A DNA stretch of 64,000 nt from positions 373 to 64,372 of the forward strand of contig NZ_RCIO01000003.1 of assembly GCF_004000235.1 (NCBI RefSeq), in the 5' to 3' direction. Below are positions 7,759-16,285 of this stretch, one piece after another; position 1 is the stretch's first letter, and each line of letters opens with the position of its first letter. The position numbers and the translations under genes were made by a program. The notes below the pieces were generated by a model. That model did no database searches. It was not told where the DNA came from and saw nothing but the letters and a program-made list of their open reading frames with translations. This DNA is from Mesorhizobium sp. Z1-4 (GTDB taxonomy: Bacteria > Pseudomonadota > Alphaproteobacteria > Rhizobiales > Rhizobiaceae).

Positions 7759-8424
7759 TCAGGCCGCGTCAGCCGGCTCTTGAAAGTTCGAGATCGCTTC
7801 GCGTCCGACCGGAGTGAGGGCATAGAGCCCCCGGTCGACACGTTCGAACCAGCCATAGAAATTGTGCCGCAGGATGTTTTGTGCGCGGGCTGAAAGCGGT
7901 TTCAGATCGCGCGGGCGCAGCGGGCCGTCGAGCATGGCGTTGGCACATGCAATGGCTTCCTGCCGGTATGCCGTCATGATCGGCTGTCGTGTCGAACCGC
8001 CGCGCGCGGTGTCGCCCCGGCGGCGGGTGTATTCCTGAAAAAGCTGGGAGCGCTTTTTTCGGTTGTTGCGCGGGAAGGGCGAGACGGGGCTTACGATGAC
8101 GCTGACTTCGCCGCTGTCGGCAACGCCCAGCATGCCGAAGCCCAGACGCCGGCACAGCGCACGGAAGCGGGTGTCGCTTTCGCGACCCTTGCGGCCGGCG
8201 GAAAGCTTGGCGGCGAGCCAGACCTCGTCGCAGGCGGCGGCGCGCTCCACACCCTGCAGCACCAGTTCGAGATTAAAGCGTAGCTTGAGCTCGCAGATGA
8301 CCAGGATCGGCGGATCGTCGCCATTGACGGCGACGATGTCGCAACCGCCGATTTCGCCCTTCGCGGCGAAGCCCAGGCCTTCAAGGAAAGCCTTGACCGG
8401 CTCGTAGAGTGAGGTTTCCCGCAA
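7759..8424 (-). CDS. DUF2161 family protein, PD-(D/E)XK nuclease-like fold
   Basis: About 221 residues if it begins at the TTG at 8422-8424, which gives MRETSLYEPVKAFLEGLGF, the usual DUF2161 N terminus. An ATG at 8553 would extend it 43 residues into the tyrosinase 3' end with unconvincing sequence. The core GCDIVAV ... ICELKL matches a PD-(D/E)XK active-site pattern (D, then E-x-K). The C terminus (LSARAQNILRHNFYGWFERV) looks like a small winged-helix segment. DUF2161 has no established function; a nuclease or DNA-binding role is inferred from the fold. Confidence 0.7.
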   Translation of the reverse strand: MRETSLYEPVKAFLEGLGFAAKGEIGGCDIVAVNGDDPPILVICELKLRFNLELVLQGVERAAACDEVWLAAKLSAGRKGRESDTRFRALCRRLGFGMLGVADSGEVSVIVSPVSPFPRNNRKKRSQLFQEYTRRRGDTARGGSTRQPIMTAYRQEAIACANAMLDGPLRPRDLKPLSARAQNILRHNFYGWFERVDRGLYALTPVGREAISNFQEPADAA

Positions 8425-8500
8425 TGCGCCGCCCGGTTCGAATCGCAATCGGGGGAGATGATAACCGCTCGGACCTGCGACAGGAATCCGGGCGGACCGA

Positions 8501-9964
8501 TCAACCGCCTTCGAGCAGAAGCCGCGCATTGAGGGTCGGGTTGCCGCAAGCATGCAGCGGGAAGCGCGAGCCGAGCCCTTCCTGTGTCACCAGCGTATGA
8601 ATCTCCACATCCAGCCGCTTGTTGCGGATGGCCTTCAGCGGAACCCTGAAGTCAAGGTTGATGAGCGCATTCTTGCGGCAGTTTTCGCAGGTTTGCGGCT
8701 GTGTCGACTGAAAGAAGGTGCGATGCGCGACCTTCTTGCCGTCGGCCTTGAGTTCGGCGCGAAAGCTGCCGGGTATCTTTGTGCGGTCGATGCCTTTGAG
8801 GCGAATGGAGGTCAGTGACTCATCGTGTATGGCCATGACTTTGCCAGCAGCGAGGCTGCCAACGGACCTGTTCTGCATGGCCACGAGGCTCTCCGCCCCG
8901 GCTTTCTGCAGTTCATAGCCCACGCCCAGCGCGATGGAATCGATAGTCTGGCCAGACGTCAGTGCAAAGGGGCGCAGGTCGTCGAAGGGCGGTTCCAGAA
9001 ACACGGTGCTGCCCTGGATCGTGCTGCGGAACGTCCAGTAAGTCGTGGCCTGCAAGCGTTTCTGCCATTCCCACCAAAGCCGGTCCCAATTCGAATGGAA
9101 GAACCAGAAGATCGGGTCGAAAGCGGCCGCATCCGGTGTCGAAAGCGTTTCGCCGATGGCGCCGTGGCCGTGGTCATGGGCGGCCTCAATTCCGTCGCTC
9201 GTGTAGGAAATGAAGTCGCCCCAGGTGGTCTGGACCATGGCGTTGGCGATCTTGTCCGCGATGTCCTCGTCGGCGACGTTCTTGACGATGCGGCTCTTGG
9301 TGAAACGGCTGGTCTGGTAGCCGGCGGGGTATGCAGGGTGAATGTCTTGCGGCAGCTTGTAGCCCGAGAAGGGCGCCTTGAAGAGAAAATCGGCTGGCGG
9401 TTTCGTGATGTCCCAGTACGGCAGTGTTACGTTTTCACACCCCTCGACCGAGCGCAGCGCATCCTCGAACCTGAGCAGGTATGCACGGTGCCAGGGATTG
9501 TATTTGTCGACATGGTGCTGACAGAAGGTGGGCGCCGGATACCAGTGCAGGCCGGCAAGCGCGAAATAGCTGTCGCTGTCGCCGGGTGCGCGCGCCATGA
9601 TGCCGCTGAACGCCTTCGACAGGTCGGCAATCTCCTGTTCGGATAGGCTGTCGACATCCTTGCGGATACGCGGCGCCTTGTCGACTTTAAGCGGAGCGGG
9701 CTTGGCGGTGCCGAACGGATATCCTTGCGCTATCCAGTTCTTGTAAGTGTCCGACCGCTGCTGGCTCCATTTGCGCGCCGGGTCTTTCGGCATGTTTGCA
9801 TTGGGGGGAAGCGTCTGGAAATAGACATTCGGTCCCTGATCGAAGAGACCTTTATATGTCGAAAGATCGATGTTTTTTGCCCACATGTGGGCGTGGTCGA
9901 TTTCTTCAAAGAAATGCCGAATGTGCTCGATGTAGGTGGGGTTCTTTATCTCCTTGTCTGCCAT
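8501..9964 (-). CDS. Tyrosinase-family type-3 copper oxidase
   Basis: A 487-residue protein with the tyrosinase central domain. CuA ligands: H140 (GLHWYP), H150 (FCQHH) and H159 (NPWHRAYLLRFE). CuB ligands: H263 and H267 (HDHGH) and H290 (FWFFHSNWDRLWWEW). C148 lies two residues before H150, the spacing of the Cys-His thioether bridge of plant and fungal polyphenol oxidases. The first ~110 residues are an extra N-terminal region, and a ~180-residue beta-rich tail follows. No Sec or Tat signal is visible, so it should be cytoplasmic. Family activity: oxidation of mono- or diphenols. RBS GGGAGGCGGAGT precedes the ATG. Confidence 0.85.
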   Translation of the reverse strand: MADKEIKNPTYIEHIRHFFEEIDHAHMWAKNIDLSTYKGLFDQGPNVYFQTLPPNANMPKDPARKWSQQRSDTYKNWIAQGYPFGTAKPAPLKVDKAPRIRKDVDSLSEQEIADLSKAFSGIMARAPGDSDSYFALAGLHWYPAPTFCQHHVDKYNPWHRAYLLRFEDALRSVEGCENVTLPYWDITKPPADFLFKAPFSGYKLPQDIHPAYPAGYQTSRFTKSRIVKNVADEDIADKIANAMVQTTWGDFISYTSDGIEAAHDHGHGAIGETLSTPDAAAFDPIFWFFHSNWDRLWWEWQKRLQATTYWTFRSTIQGSTVFLEPPFDDLRPFALTSGQTIDSIALGVGYELQKAGAESLVAMQNRSVGSLAAGKVMAIHDESLTSIRLKGIDRTKIPGSFRAELKADGKKVAHRTFFQSTQPQTCENCRKNALINLDFRVPLKAIRNKRLDVEIHTLVTQEGLGSRFPLHACGNPTLNARLLLEGG

Positions 9965-10052
9965 ACTCCGCCTCCCGTCAGAAATTAAACTGAAGGCATA
10001 ATATAGTTAAACGCTGTGAATGTTGAGTCTTGGCAGTGGCGCGAAGATGATC

Positions 10053-10080
10053 AATAGATGCAAGTATTCGAACATCTATT
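10053..10080. promoter_or_regulatory. 8-base inverted repeat between cobT and the tyrosinase gene
   Basis: AATAGATG (10053-10060) and CATCTATT (10073-10080) are perfect complements around a 12-base spacer in an AT-rich gap. It lies just upstream of the cobT stop on the plus coordinate axis, i.e. inside the last codons of cobT are excluded and it is about 15-40 bases past that stop on the minus strand. It could be an operator for the tyrosinase gene 90 bases downstream, or a weak cob terminator without a U tract. Confidence 0.4.
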
Positions 10081-10093
10081 ATTTCCAAGAAAT

Positions 10094-11110
10094 TCAGCTC
10101 TTGTCGGATACGCCGGCATGGTCGAACGTCGCCATGCCGTCGAAACAGGCGAGCGCGCCGCGGACGATGGAGACCGAAAGGGCGGCGCCCGAGCCTTCGC
10201 CAAGCCGCATGCCGAGGTCGAGCAACGGCTTCAGCCCGAGATGTTCAAGCAAGGCGCGGTGCGCGGCTTCGGCCGAGACGTGACCAGCCTCCATGTGGCC
10301 GGTGGCGCGCGGATTGAGCTTGACCAGCGGCGCGACCGCCGCCGTCGCAACGAAACCGTCGACGATGAGCGGCTTGCAGCGGTGGCGTGCGCCGAGTGCG
10401 GCGCCCATCATGGCCGCGGTTTCACGCCCGCCGAGGCGCATCGCCACCTGCAGGGGATCGCCGAGATGGTTGCGGTGGAGCTCGAGCGCCTCGCCGACGA
10501 CCTCCGCCTTACGCTTCAGGCCGGCATCGTCGACGCCGGTGCCGCGCCCGACCCATGTCGAAGGATCGCCGCCGAAAAGACCGGCCGACAGCGCCGCCGC
10601 GGCGGTGGTGTTAGCGATGCCCATCTCGCCGATGCAGACGATGTCGGCATGATCCTTCACCGCGTCATAGCCGGTTGCGACCGCGGCCAGGAATTCAGCC
10701 TCCGTCATTGCGGGCCCCTGGGTGAAGTCGGCTGTCGGGTGCTCGATATCGAGCGGCACGACGCAGAGTTCGGCGTCGACTGCTTTCGCGAGCTGGTTGA
10801 TGGCGGCGCCGCCGGCGGCGAAATTCGCCACCATCTGCGCGGTGACTTCGGCCGGGAAGGCGGAGACGCCGCGGGCGGCCACGCCGTGCGAGCCGGCGAA
10901 GACGAGTATTTCGACATGATCGAGCCGCGGGCGCGGCAGGTGCTGCCAGCAGGCGAGCCACGCAACGAGATCTTCCAGCCGGCCGAGGCTGCCTGGCGGC
11001 TTGGTGAGCGTGCCCTGCCGCTCGCGCGTTGCCTGGGCGGCGGTTTCGTCACCTTCGGGAAGGTTAAGGCAGGCCTCGCGCAGGGCTTCGAGACTGGCAA
11101 ATTCGGTCAT
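10094..11110 (-). CDS. cobT: Nicotinate-nucleotide-dimethylbenzimidazole phosphoribosyltransferase (CobT; CobU in Pseudomonas denitrificans)
   Basis: A 338-residue enzyme that makes alpha-ribazole phosphate from nicotinate mononucleotide and dimethylbenzimidazole for the lower ligand of B12. Family blocks: TKPPGSLGRLEDL near residue 40, FAGSHGVAARGVSAFP, GEMGIANTTAAAAL, and the catalytic-Glu block HMEAGHVSAE near residue 300. The ATG at 11110 is preferred to the one at 11125 because the GGAAGG of the upstream codons then serves as its ribosome site. It is the last gene of cobA-cobB-cobS-cobT. Confidence 0.93.
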   Translation of the reverse strand: MTEFASLEALREACLNLPEGDETAAQATRERQGTLTKPPGSLGRLEDLVAWLACWQHLPRPRLDHVEILVFAGSHGVAARGVSAFPAEVTAQMVANFAAGGAAINQLAKAVDAELCVVPLDIEHPTADFTQGPAMTEAEFLAAVATGYDAVKDHADIVCIGEMGIANTTAAAALSAGLFGGDPSTWVGRGTGVDDAGLKRKAEVVGEALELHRNHLGDPLQVAMRLGGRETAAMMGAALGARHRCKPLIVDGFVATAAVAPLVKLNPRATGHMEAGHVSAEAAHRALLEHLGLKPLLDLGMRLGEGSGAALSVSIVRGALACFDGMATFDHAGVSDKS

Positions 11111-11133
11111 CAGATGTCCTTCCACCTTCCGGT

Positions 11134-11883
11134 CTAATGAAAAGCCGCGGCGACGGCCAAAAGCACGAGGATTTCGCCGCCCTGTTCCAGCGCGCCGCAG
11201 ATGTCGCCGGTGTGGCCGCCGAGCTGGCGCTGTGCGAGTGCCTTGAGGAATACGAACCAGGCGGCGAGCAAGGTCGCGGCGACGAGCGTCGTCATGGGGC
11301 CGAGCAGCAGGAGAAGAGCCGCCGCTCCAATGGCGAGCGCGATTGCGGCGGTGCGTTCGCCGATGGCGCCGACATTGGCCGAAAGGCCGTCATCGCGGGC
11401 GGGGGGCAGGGAACCCAGAAAGTGCGGGATCATTGCGCGGCCGGCCATATGCGCGGCGATGAGTGCAGCAATAGCGGGAACAGGCGCTAGTGCGGCGAGG
11501 GCAGCAACGCGCAACAGGATCGAGAAGACGAGGGCTGCCACGCCATAGGTGCCGATGCGGCTGTCGCGCATGATTTCAAGCTTGCGCTCGCGGGTCGCGC
11601 CGCCACCGAGACCGTCTGCCGTGTCTGCCAGACCATCCTCATGCAGCGCACCGGTGACCAGCATCGTGGCGGCGACGGCCAGCAACGCGCAGACGAGCGG
11701 CGGCAGGCCCGCCCATGCGGCGACGAGAAGCGCGGAGCCGCCGATAACGCCGACCGCGGCACCGGCCAGCGGAGCCGCCCATTGCGCGCGGGCGAAATCT
11801 TCCGAAGGGGTTCCGAGAACCGCGACCGGCAGGCGGGTGTAGAAGCCGACGCAGGCTGCGAAATCGGACAACGGGCCGCTCAT
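11134..11883 (-). CDS. cobS: Cobalamin synthase, adenosylcobinamide-GDP ribazoletransferase (CobS/CobV)
   Basis: A 249-residue integral membrane enzyme joining adenosylcobinamide-GDP to alpha-ribazole, the final assembly step. It has about seven hydrophobic segments, the acidic motif HEDGLADTADGLGGG near residue 82 and the C-terminal GGHTGDICGA near residue 218, both characteristic of CobS/CobV. Its ATG overlaps the cobB stop (ATGA). Not to be confused with the cobaltochelatase subunit also called CobS, which is absent from the window. Confidence 0.92.
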   Translation of the reverse strand: MSGPLSDFAACVGFYTRLPVAVLGTPSEDFARAQWAAPLAGAAVGVIGGSALLVAAWAGLPPLVCALLAVAATMLVTGALHEDGLADTADGLGGGATRERKLEIMRDSRIGTYGVAALVFSILLRVAALAALAPVPAIAALIAAHMAGRAMIPHFLGSLPPARDDGLSANVGAIGERTAAIALAIGAAALLLLLGPMTTLVAATLLAAWFVFLKALAQRQLGGHTGDICGALEQGGEILVLLAVAAAFH

Positions 11884-13205
11884 CGGGCTGTCTCGTCGCG
11901 GGCGATGGCATGGAAGAAGCTGCCGCTGACATGGCCGCGCCTGCCGCCGGAGGGCCCGATTTCGCGGCCCTGACCGTCGGCGATCGATGCCAGTGGCTCA
12001 TCGTTGCCGGCCTGGGTGACGCGCGCATAGTGGAACTCGTGGCCGCGCACGACCTCGCCCTTACCGCCAAGCACGCAATCATGCGCGAGCGTCGCGCGGC
12101 GGTAGCCGAGGTTCATCTTGCGCTTTGCAAATGAGGTGGAATGGCCGAGCAGGCCGAGCATTTCGTGCGTAACGCCGTCCGCATCTTCCAGCGCCTTGCC
12201 GAGAACCATGTAGCCGCCACACTCGCCATGGACCGGGCGCGTGCGGGCGAAGTCGGCGATGCCGGTCTTGAAGCGCGCAGCAGATGCAATTTTTCCGGCG
12301 TGAAGCTCGGGATAGCCGCCCGGCAGCCAGCAGACGTCGCAATCCTGCGCCGGTGCTTCGTCGGCAAGCGGCGAGAACGGGACGAGCTCCGCGCCCGCCG
12401 CGCGCCAATGTGCGGCGACATGCGGGTAGACAAAAGTGAAGGCGGCGTCGCGTGCAATAGCGATGCGCTGGCCGGGAGGAGAAAGGGCGGCTCCATCGCT
12501 GCCGGACGGGATTGCTACCGGGGCGGCGATCTCGAGCACGGCGTCTAGGTCGATCGCATTTTCAATCGCGTCGGCGAGGCGATCGATGTGATCCGAGATG
12601 CCGGCATGCTCTTCGGCCTGGACGAGACCGAGATGGCGCTCCGGCAGTTGCATTGCCTCGTCACGCGGCACCGCGCCGACGACACGAATGCCGCGCTTCT
12701 CGATTGCCTCGCCCGCGAGGCGCACATGCCGCTCGCTGCCGACGCGGTTGAGCACGACGCCGGCGATCCGGACGCGCGGGTCGAAGCCGGCAAATCCCGA
12801 TGCGACGACGGCGGCGGTCTGCGACTGGCCGGAAACATCGAGAACCAGAAGCACCGGAATGCCGAAATCGCGGGCGAGATCGGCGGCAGCGCCCGAGCGG
12901 CCGCTGTCGGAAGGAATGCCGTCGAACAGGCCCATCGCGCTTTCGATGATTAGGACATCGGCGCTGTGTGCCGCCTCCGCCGCAAGGCTGCGCAGAAGCT
13001 CGGGGTGCATGGCCCAGCTGTCGAGGTTGAGGCCGGGTGTGCCGGTGGCGGCAGCGTGGAAGCCGGGATCGATATAGTCCGGACCGGACTTCGCGCCGCG
13101 CAGCGTCAGCCCCCGACGAGCCAGCGCGCGGAGCAGCCCGATTGTGATCGTCGTCTTGCCGGAGCCGGAACGCGGCGCGCCGATGATCAGTCCGCGTGCG
13201 GTCAT
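11880..13205 (-). CDS. cobB: Cobyrinic acid a,c-diamide synthase (CobB/CbiA family)
   Basis: A 441-residue ATP- and glutamine-dependent amidase. The N-terminal ATPase domain has GAPRSGSGKTT at residues 9-19; the C-terminal triad-type glutaminase domain has the nucleophile Cys in HGECGGYMVLG. In the aerobic pathway it amidates carboxylates a and c of hydrogenobyrinic acid before cobalt insertion. It is coupled to cobA (ATGA at 13202-13205) and to cobS. Confidence 0.92.
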   Translation of the reverse strand: MTARGLIIGAPRSGSGKTTITIGLLRALARRGLTLRGAKSGPDYIDPGFHAAATGTPGLNLDSWAMHPELLRSLAAEAAHSADVLIIESAMGLFDGIPSDSGRSGAAADLARDFGIPVLLVLDVSGQSQTAAVVASGFAGFDPRVRIAGVVLNRVGSERHVRLAGEAIEKRGIRVVGAVPRDEAMQLPERHLGLVQAEEHAGISDHIDRLADAIENAIDLDAVLEIAAPVAIPSGSDGAALSPPGQRIAIARDAAFTFVYPHVAAHWRAAGAELVPFSPLADEAPAQDCDVCWLPGGYPELHAGKIASAARFKTGIADFARTRPVHGECGGYMVLGKALEDADGVTHEMLGLLGHSTSFAKRKMNLGYRRATLAHDCVLGGKGEVVRGHEFHYARVTQAGNDEPLASIADGQGREIGPSGGRRGHVSGSFFHAIARDETAR

Positions 13206-14002
13206 GCCGTCGGCTCGGTCGGCAGTGCGAGAAGCATGTCGCGCATGGAAACGATGTCGCCAATGACGATGATCGCCGGTGCTTCGAGCCCGGCTTCGGT
13301 CGCATCGGCATGGATGGTGGACAGGGTGCCGGTGACGATGCGTTTTGCTGCCGTGGTGGCGGAGGCAATCACGGCTGCCGGTGTGTCGGGCCCGAGCCCG
13401 GCGCCCAGAAGCGCTTTGACGATGATCGGCAGGTTTTTCAGGCCCATATAAACGACGATCGGCTGGCCGGTACGGGCGAGCGCCCCCCAGTCGAGATCGT
13501 CCGGCGTGCCGGCAGCGTGGCCGGTGGCCAGCGTGAACGCCTTGTTGATGCCGCGCATGGTGGCCGGAATGCCGCTCTCGGCCAGACCAGCCAGCGCGGA
13601 GGTGACACCCGGAAGGATGCGGTAGGGAATGCCGGCCTTGACCAGCGCAAGTGCTTCCTCGCCGCCTCGGCCGAAGATGAACGGGTCGCCGCCCTTGAGC
13701 CGCAGCACGCGGCGGCCATCGCGCGCATAGGCGATGAGGCGGGCGGTGATGTCGTCCTGGGTGGCGGAAGGTTTGCCGCCGCGCTTTCCTGCAAAGACCA
13801 GTTCCGCGCCTTCGGCAAGGTCGAGAATGCTCTTGTCGACGAGCGCGTCGTAAACCACCACATCGGCCTGGGCGAGCGCGGAGAGCACGTCGAGCGTAAG
13901 CATGCCGGGGTCGCCGGGACCGGCGCCGGCCAGCCAGACATGACCGGGCTCCAGCTTGGCCCGCGCGTCAAGAAGTGCGGCTATGCGTTGTGATCCGGTC
14001 AT
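13202..14002 (-). CDS. cobA: Uroporphyrinogen-III C-methyltransferase (SUMT)
   Basis: A 266-residue SAM-dependent methylase that makes precorrin-2, the entry step to B12 and siroheme. Visible blocks: WLAGAGPGDPGMLTLDVL near residue 23 (SAM loop), KRGGKPSATQDDI near residue 85 and RLKGGDPFIFGRGGEE near residue 111. There is no fused CysG-type dehydrogenase domain. First gene of the cobA-cobB-cobS-cobT operon, divergent from cbiD with only 53 bases between the starts. Confidence 0.93.
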   Translation of the reverse strand: MTGSQRIAALLDARAKLEPGHVWLAGAGPGDPGMLTLDVLSALAQADVVVYDALVDKSILDLAEGAELVFAGKRGGKPSATQDDITARLIAYARDGRRVLRLKGGDPFIFGRGGEEALALVKAGIPYRILPGVTSALAGLAESGIPATMRGINKAFTLATGHAAGTPDDLDWGALARTGQPIVVYMGLKNLPIIVKALLGAGLGPDTPAAVIASATTAAKRIVTGTLSTIHADATEAGLEAPAIIVIGDIVSMRDMLLALPTEPTA

Positions 14003-14055
14003 GGGCGCATCTCCAGCTCGTGACGGGCGGCGCGGCGGCCACTATAGATCGCGTG

Positions 14056-15171
14056 ATGGATGACGAAGCTCGAAACCTGCGCCGCGGCTGGACCACCGGC
14101 GCCTGCGCTGCGGCAGCGGCGAAAGCAGCCTGCGCGGCGCTCGGCGGCGGCGCGTTTCCCGATCCCGTTGAAATCACGCTGCCCGGCCTCCAGCGACCGG
14201 GCTTTGCGCTGGCGAAAACCGAGCGAGGCGAGGGTTTTGCGCGCGTGGGCATCGTGAAGGACGCCGGCGACGACCCCGACGTCACACATGGCGCGCTGAT
14301 CATTGCCACGGTGCGGCGCGGGGCTGCGGGCACCGGCATCACCTATCGCGCGGGCGAGGGGGTGGGCACCGTCACGCGGCCCGGCCTGCCGATCCCGGTC
14401 GGCGAGGCGGCCATAAACCCCGTGCCGCGCATCATGATCGCGAAGGCGATCGCGGAGATCGCCGGGGAGGGCGCAGACTTCGAAGTCGAGATATCGGTAC
14501 CGGGCGGGGCGGAAATCGCGACGAAGACGCTCAACCCGCGCCTCGGCATTTTGGGCGGCATTTCGATACTCGGCACCACGGGCATCGTGATCCCGTTTTC
14601 CTGCTCGTCCTGGATCCATTCCATCCATCGCGGCATCGATGTGGCGCGGGCGATGGGGCTCGACCATGTCGCGGGGTCGACCGGCTCGGCTTCCGAGAAC
14701 GCGGTGCAAAAGCATCACGGGCTGCACGAGGTGGCGCTGATCGACATGGGCGATTTCGCCGGCGGCATGCTGAAATATCTGCGCGCGCACCCGGTGCCCA
14801 AAGTGACCATCGCGGGCGGTGTCGCCAAGATGACGAAGCTCGCGCAGGGCATGCTCGACCTGCATTCCAAGCGCGGCCAGGCCGATCTCGACGCGCTGGC
14901 CGAGGTGGCGCTGAAAGCCGGCGGCGGCGAAGCGCTGGCGGCGAAGGTTCGCGCCGCCAACACGGTTGCCGAGGCGTTCGACCACGCAGCCGAGGTTGGC
15001 GTGGCTCTGGGCGACGCGGTTGCGCAAGGTGCGTGGGAGACTGCGGCCGAGGCGCTGGCGCCTGCCGACACCGAGCTCGAAATCCTGATCTTCGACCGCG
15101 AGGGAAACCGGCACGGCGAAGCGCCGTTCAAACCCGTTCATGAGGCCTCCCGGCCGCGAAACCGGCGCTGA
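14056..15171 (+). CDS. cbiD: Cobalt-precorrin-5B C1-methyltransferase (CbiD)
   Basis: A 371-residue CbiD. The ATG at 14056 is chosen because it places the family opening [18 protein letters not shown] at the N terminus; a longer frame from 13975 would overlap cobA. CbiD is the C-1 methylase of the anaerobic pathway. Here it lies among oxygen-dependent enzymes (cobG, cobN) and no cobF is visible, so it probably performs the C-1 methylation that CobF does in P. denitrificans. Its last 34 bases overlap the convergent 3' end of cobM. Confidence 0.9.
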   Translation: MDDEARNLRRGWTTGACAAAAAKAACAALGGGAFPDPVEITLPGLQRPGFALAKTERGEGFARVGIVKDAGDDPDVTHGALIIATVRRGAAGTGITYRAGEGVGTVTRPGLPIPVGEAAINPVPRIMIAKAIAEIAGEGADFEVEISVPGGAEIATKTLNPRLGILGGISILGTTGIVIPFSCSSWIHSIHRGIDVARAMGLDHVAGSTGSASENAVQKHHGLHEVALIDMGDFAGGMLKYLRAHPVPKVTIAGGVAKMTKLAQGMLDLHSKRGQADLDALAEVALKAGGGEALAAKVRAANTVAEAFDHAAEVGVALGDAVAQGAWETAAEALAPADTELEILIFDREGNRHGEAPFKPVHEASRPRNRR

Positions 15172-15902
15172 TAGGCGGGGTCGTAGAGCGAGCTTTCGCG
15201 GAAATCGGCGGCGCCGAGCGTGCGTCCCACAAAGATGATTGCCGTGCGCTCGATGGGATCCGCCGCTATCTTGTCCGCGATATCGGCGAGCGTGCCTTTG
15301 ACAACCTGCTGCTGCGGCCAGCTGGCATGCGCAACGATGGCGACGGGGCAATCGGCACCATAATGGGGGGTCAGTTCGGCCACCACCTGATCAAGCGCGT
15401 GGATTGCCAGATGGATCGCCAGCGTGGCGCCCGTGGCGCCGAAGGCAGCGAGGCTTTCGCCGTCCGGCATTTTCGAGGCGCGGCCTGAAACCCGAGTGAG
15501 CACGAGGCTCTGGCCGATCTCAGGAATTGTCAGTTCGCGACCGAGCGCCGCGGCAGCGGCGGCGAATGACGGCACACCCGGCGTAAGCGTATAGGGGATG
15601 GCGCGGCGCTGCAGACGGCGTATCTGCTCCGCCACCGCGCTCCATACCGAAAGATCGCCAGAATGGAGGCGCGCGACATCGTAGCCGGCGCGGTGGGCAG
15701 CGACATATTCGGCCTCGATCTCGTCCAGCGACATCGGTGCGGTGTCGACCAGACGCGCATCTGCCGGGCAATAATCGAGCAGCTCTTTCGGCACGATGGA
15801 GCCGGCATATAGGCACACCGGCGAGCGCGCGAGGATATCGCGCCCGCGCACGGTGATGAGGTCGGCAGCACCCGGGCCGGCGCCGATGAAATGCACCGTC
15901 AT
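15138..15902 (-). CDS. cobM: Precorrin-4 C11-methyltransferase
   Basis: A 254-residue SAM methylase. The ATG at 15902 opens [20 protein letters not shown], the standard CobM/CbiF start; the extension to 16067 only reads cobE out of frame. Other blocks: [13 protein letters not shown] near residue 30, [16 protein letters not shown] near residue 78 and [18 protein letters not shown] near residue 103. The start overlaps the cobE stop by 4 bases. It is the last gene of cobL-cobE-cobM, and its 3' end overlaps cbiD antisense. Confidence 0.93.
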   Translation of the reverse strand: MTVHFIGAGPGAADLITVRGRDILARSPVCLYAGSIVPKELLDYCPADARLVDTAPMSLDEIEAEYVAAHRAGYDVARLHSGDLSVWSAVAEQIRRLQRRAIPYTLTPGVPSFAAAAAALGRELTIPEIGQSLVLTRVSGRASKMPDGESLAAFGATGATLAIHLAIHALDQVVAELTPHYGADCPVAIVAHASWPQQQVVKGTLADIADKIAADPIERTAIIFVGRTLGAADFRESSLYDPAYQRRFRGREAS

Positions 15903-16285
15903 GACGCGCCTCCCGTTCGGGCGAGCGCGCAGGTGACCGGGCCGAGCGCGACGCGCGGCCCGAGCAAGGAGCCGCCTGGGCCGACGGCGGCCAGCGCGGC
16001 AGCTTCGGAGAGGCTGGCAAGGCCGGTTGCAGCGATGCTGGCGTCGGAGCGTGTGGCGGTGTCGCAATCGGCCACGCGCAACAGCTCGTCACTCAGGCCC
16101 TGACAGGCGATGCCAAGCCGGGTTGCGGCTTCCGCGATACCCGACTCGGCGGATTTCGCACTGTTCGACGCGAGCGCCGATATCGCGGCGCGGGGCAGAT
16201 CTTGCGTCGCCAAGGCGGCGTCGAGCACGGCCAGCACCTCGTCGGCCGTGACATTCTTGCGGGCTCCGATGCCGGCGACGATCAT
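15899..16285 (-). CDS. cobE: CobE, cobalamin biosynthesis protein (CbiG C-terminal-domain homologue)
   Basis: A 128-residue protein starting [20 protein letters not shown], which is the CobE/CbiG C-terminal-domain opening. The ATG at 16285 forms ATGA with the cobL stop; M at 16297 or 16303 is possible but would overlap cobL further. CobE is required or helpful around C-20/C-17 processing in aerobic producers, but its exact chemistry is unsettled. It is coupled to both neighbours. Confidence 0.85.
   Translation of the reverse strand: MIVAGIGARKNVTADEVLAVLDAALATQDLPRAAISALASNSAKSAESGIAEAATRLGIACQGLSDELLRVADCDTATRSDASIAATGLASLSEAAALAAVGPGGSLLGPRVALGPVTCALARTGGAS

Noticed and set aside
10058-11137. 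Plus-strand open frame of 359 codons
   Set aside because: Antisense of cobT, which is complete and motif-rich.
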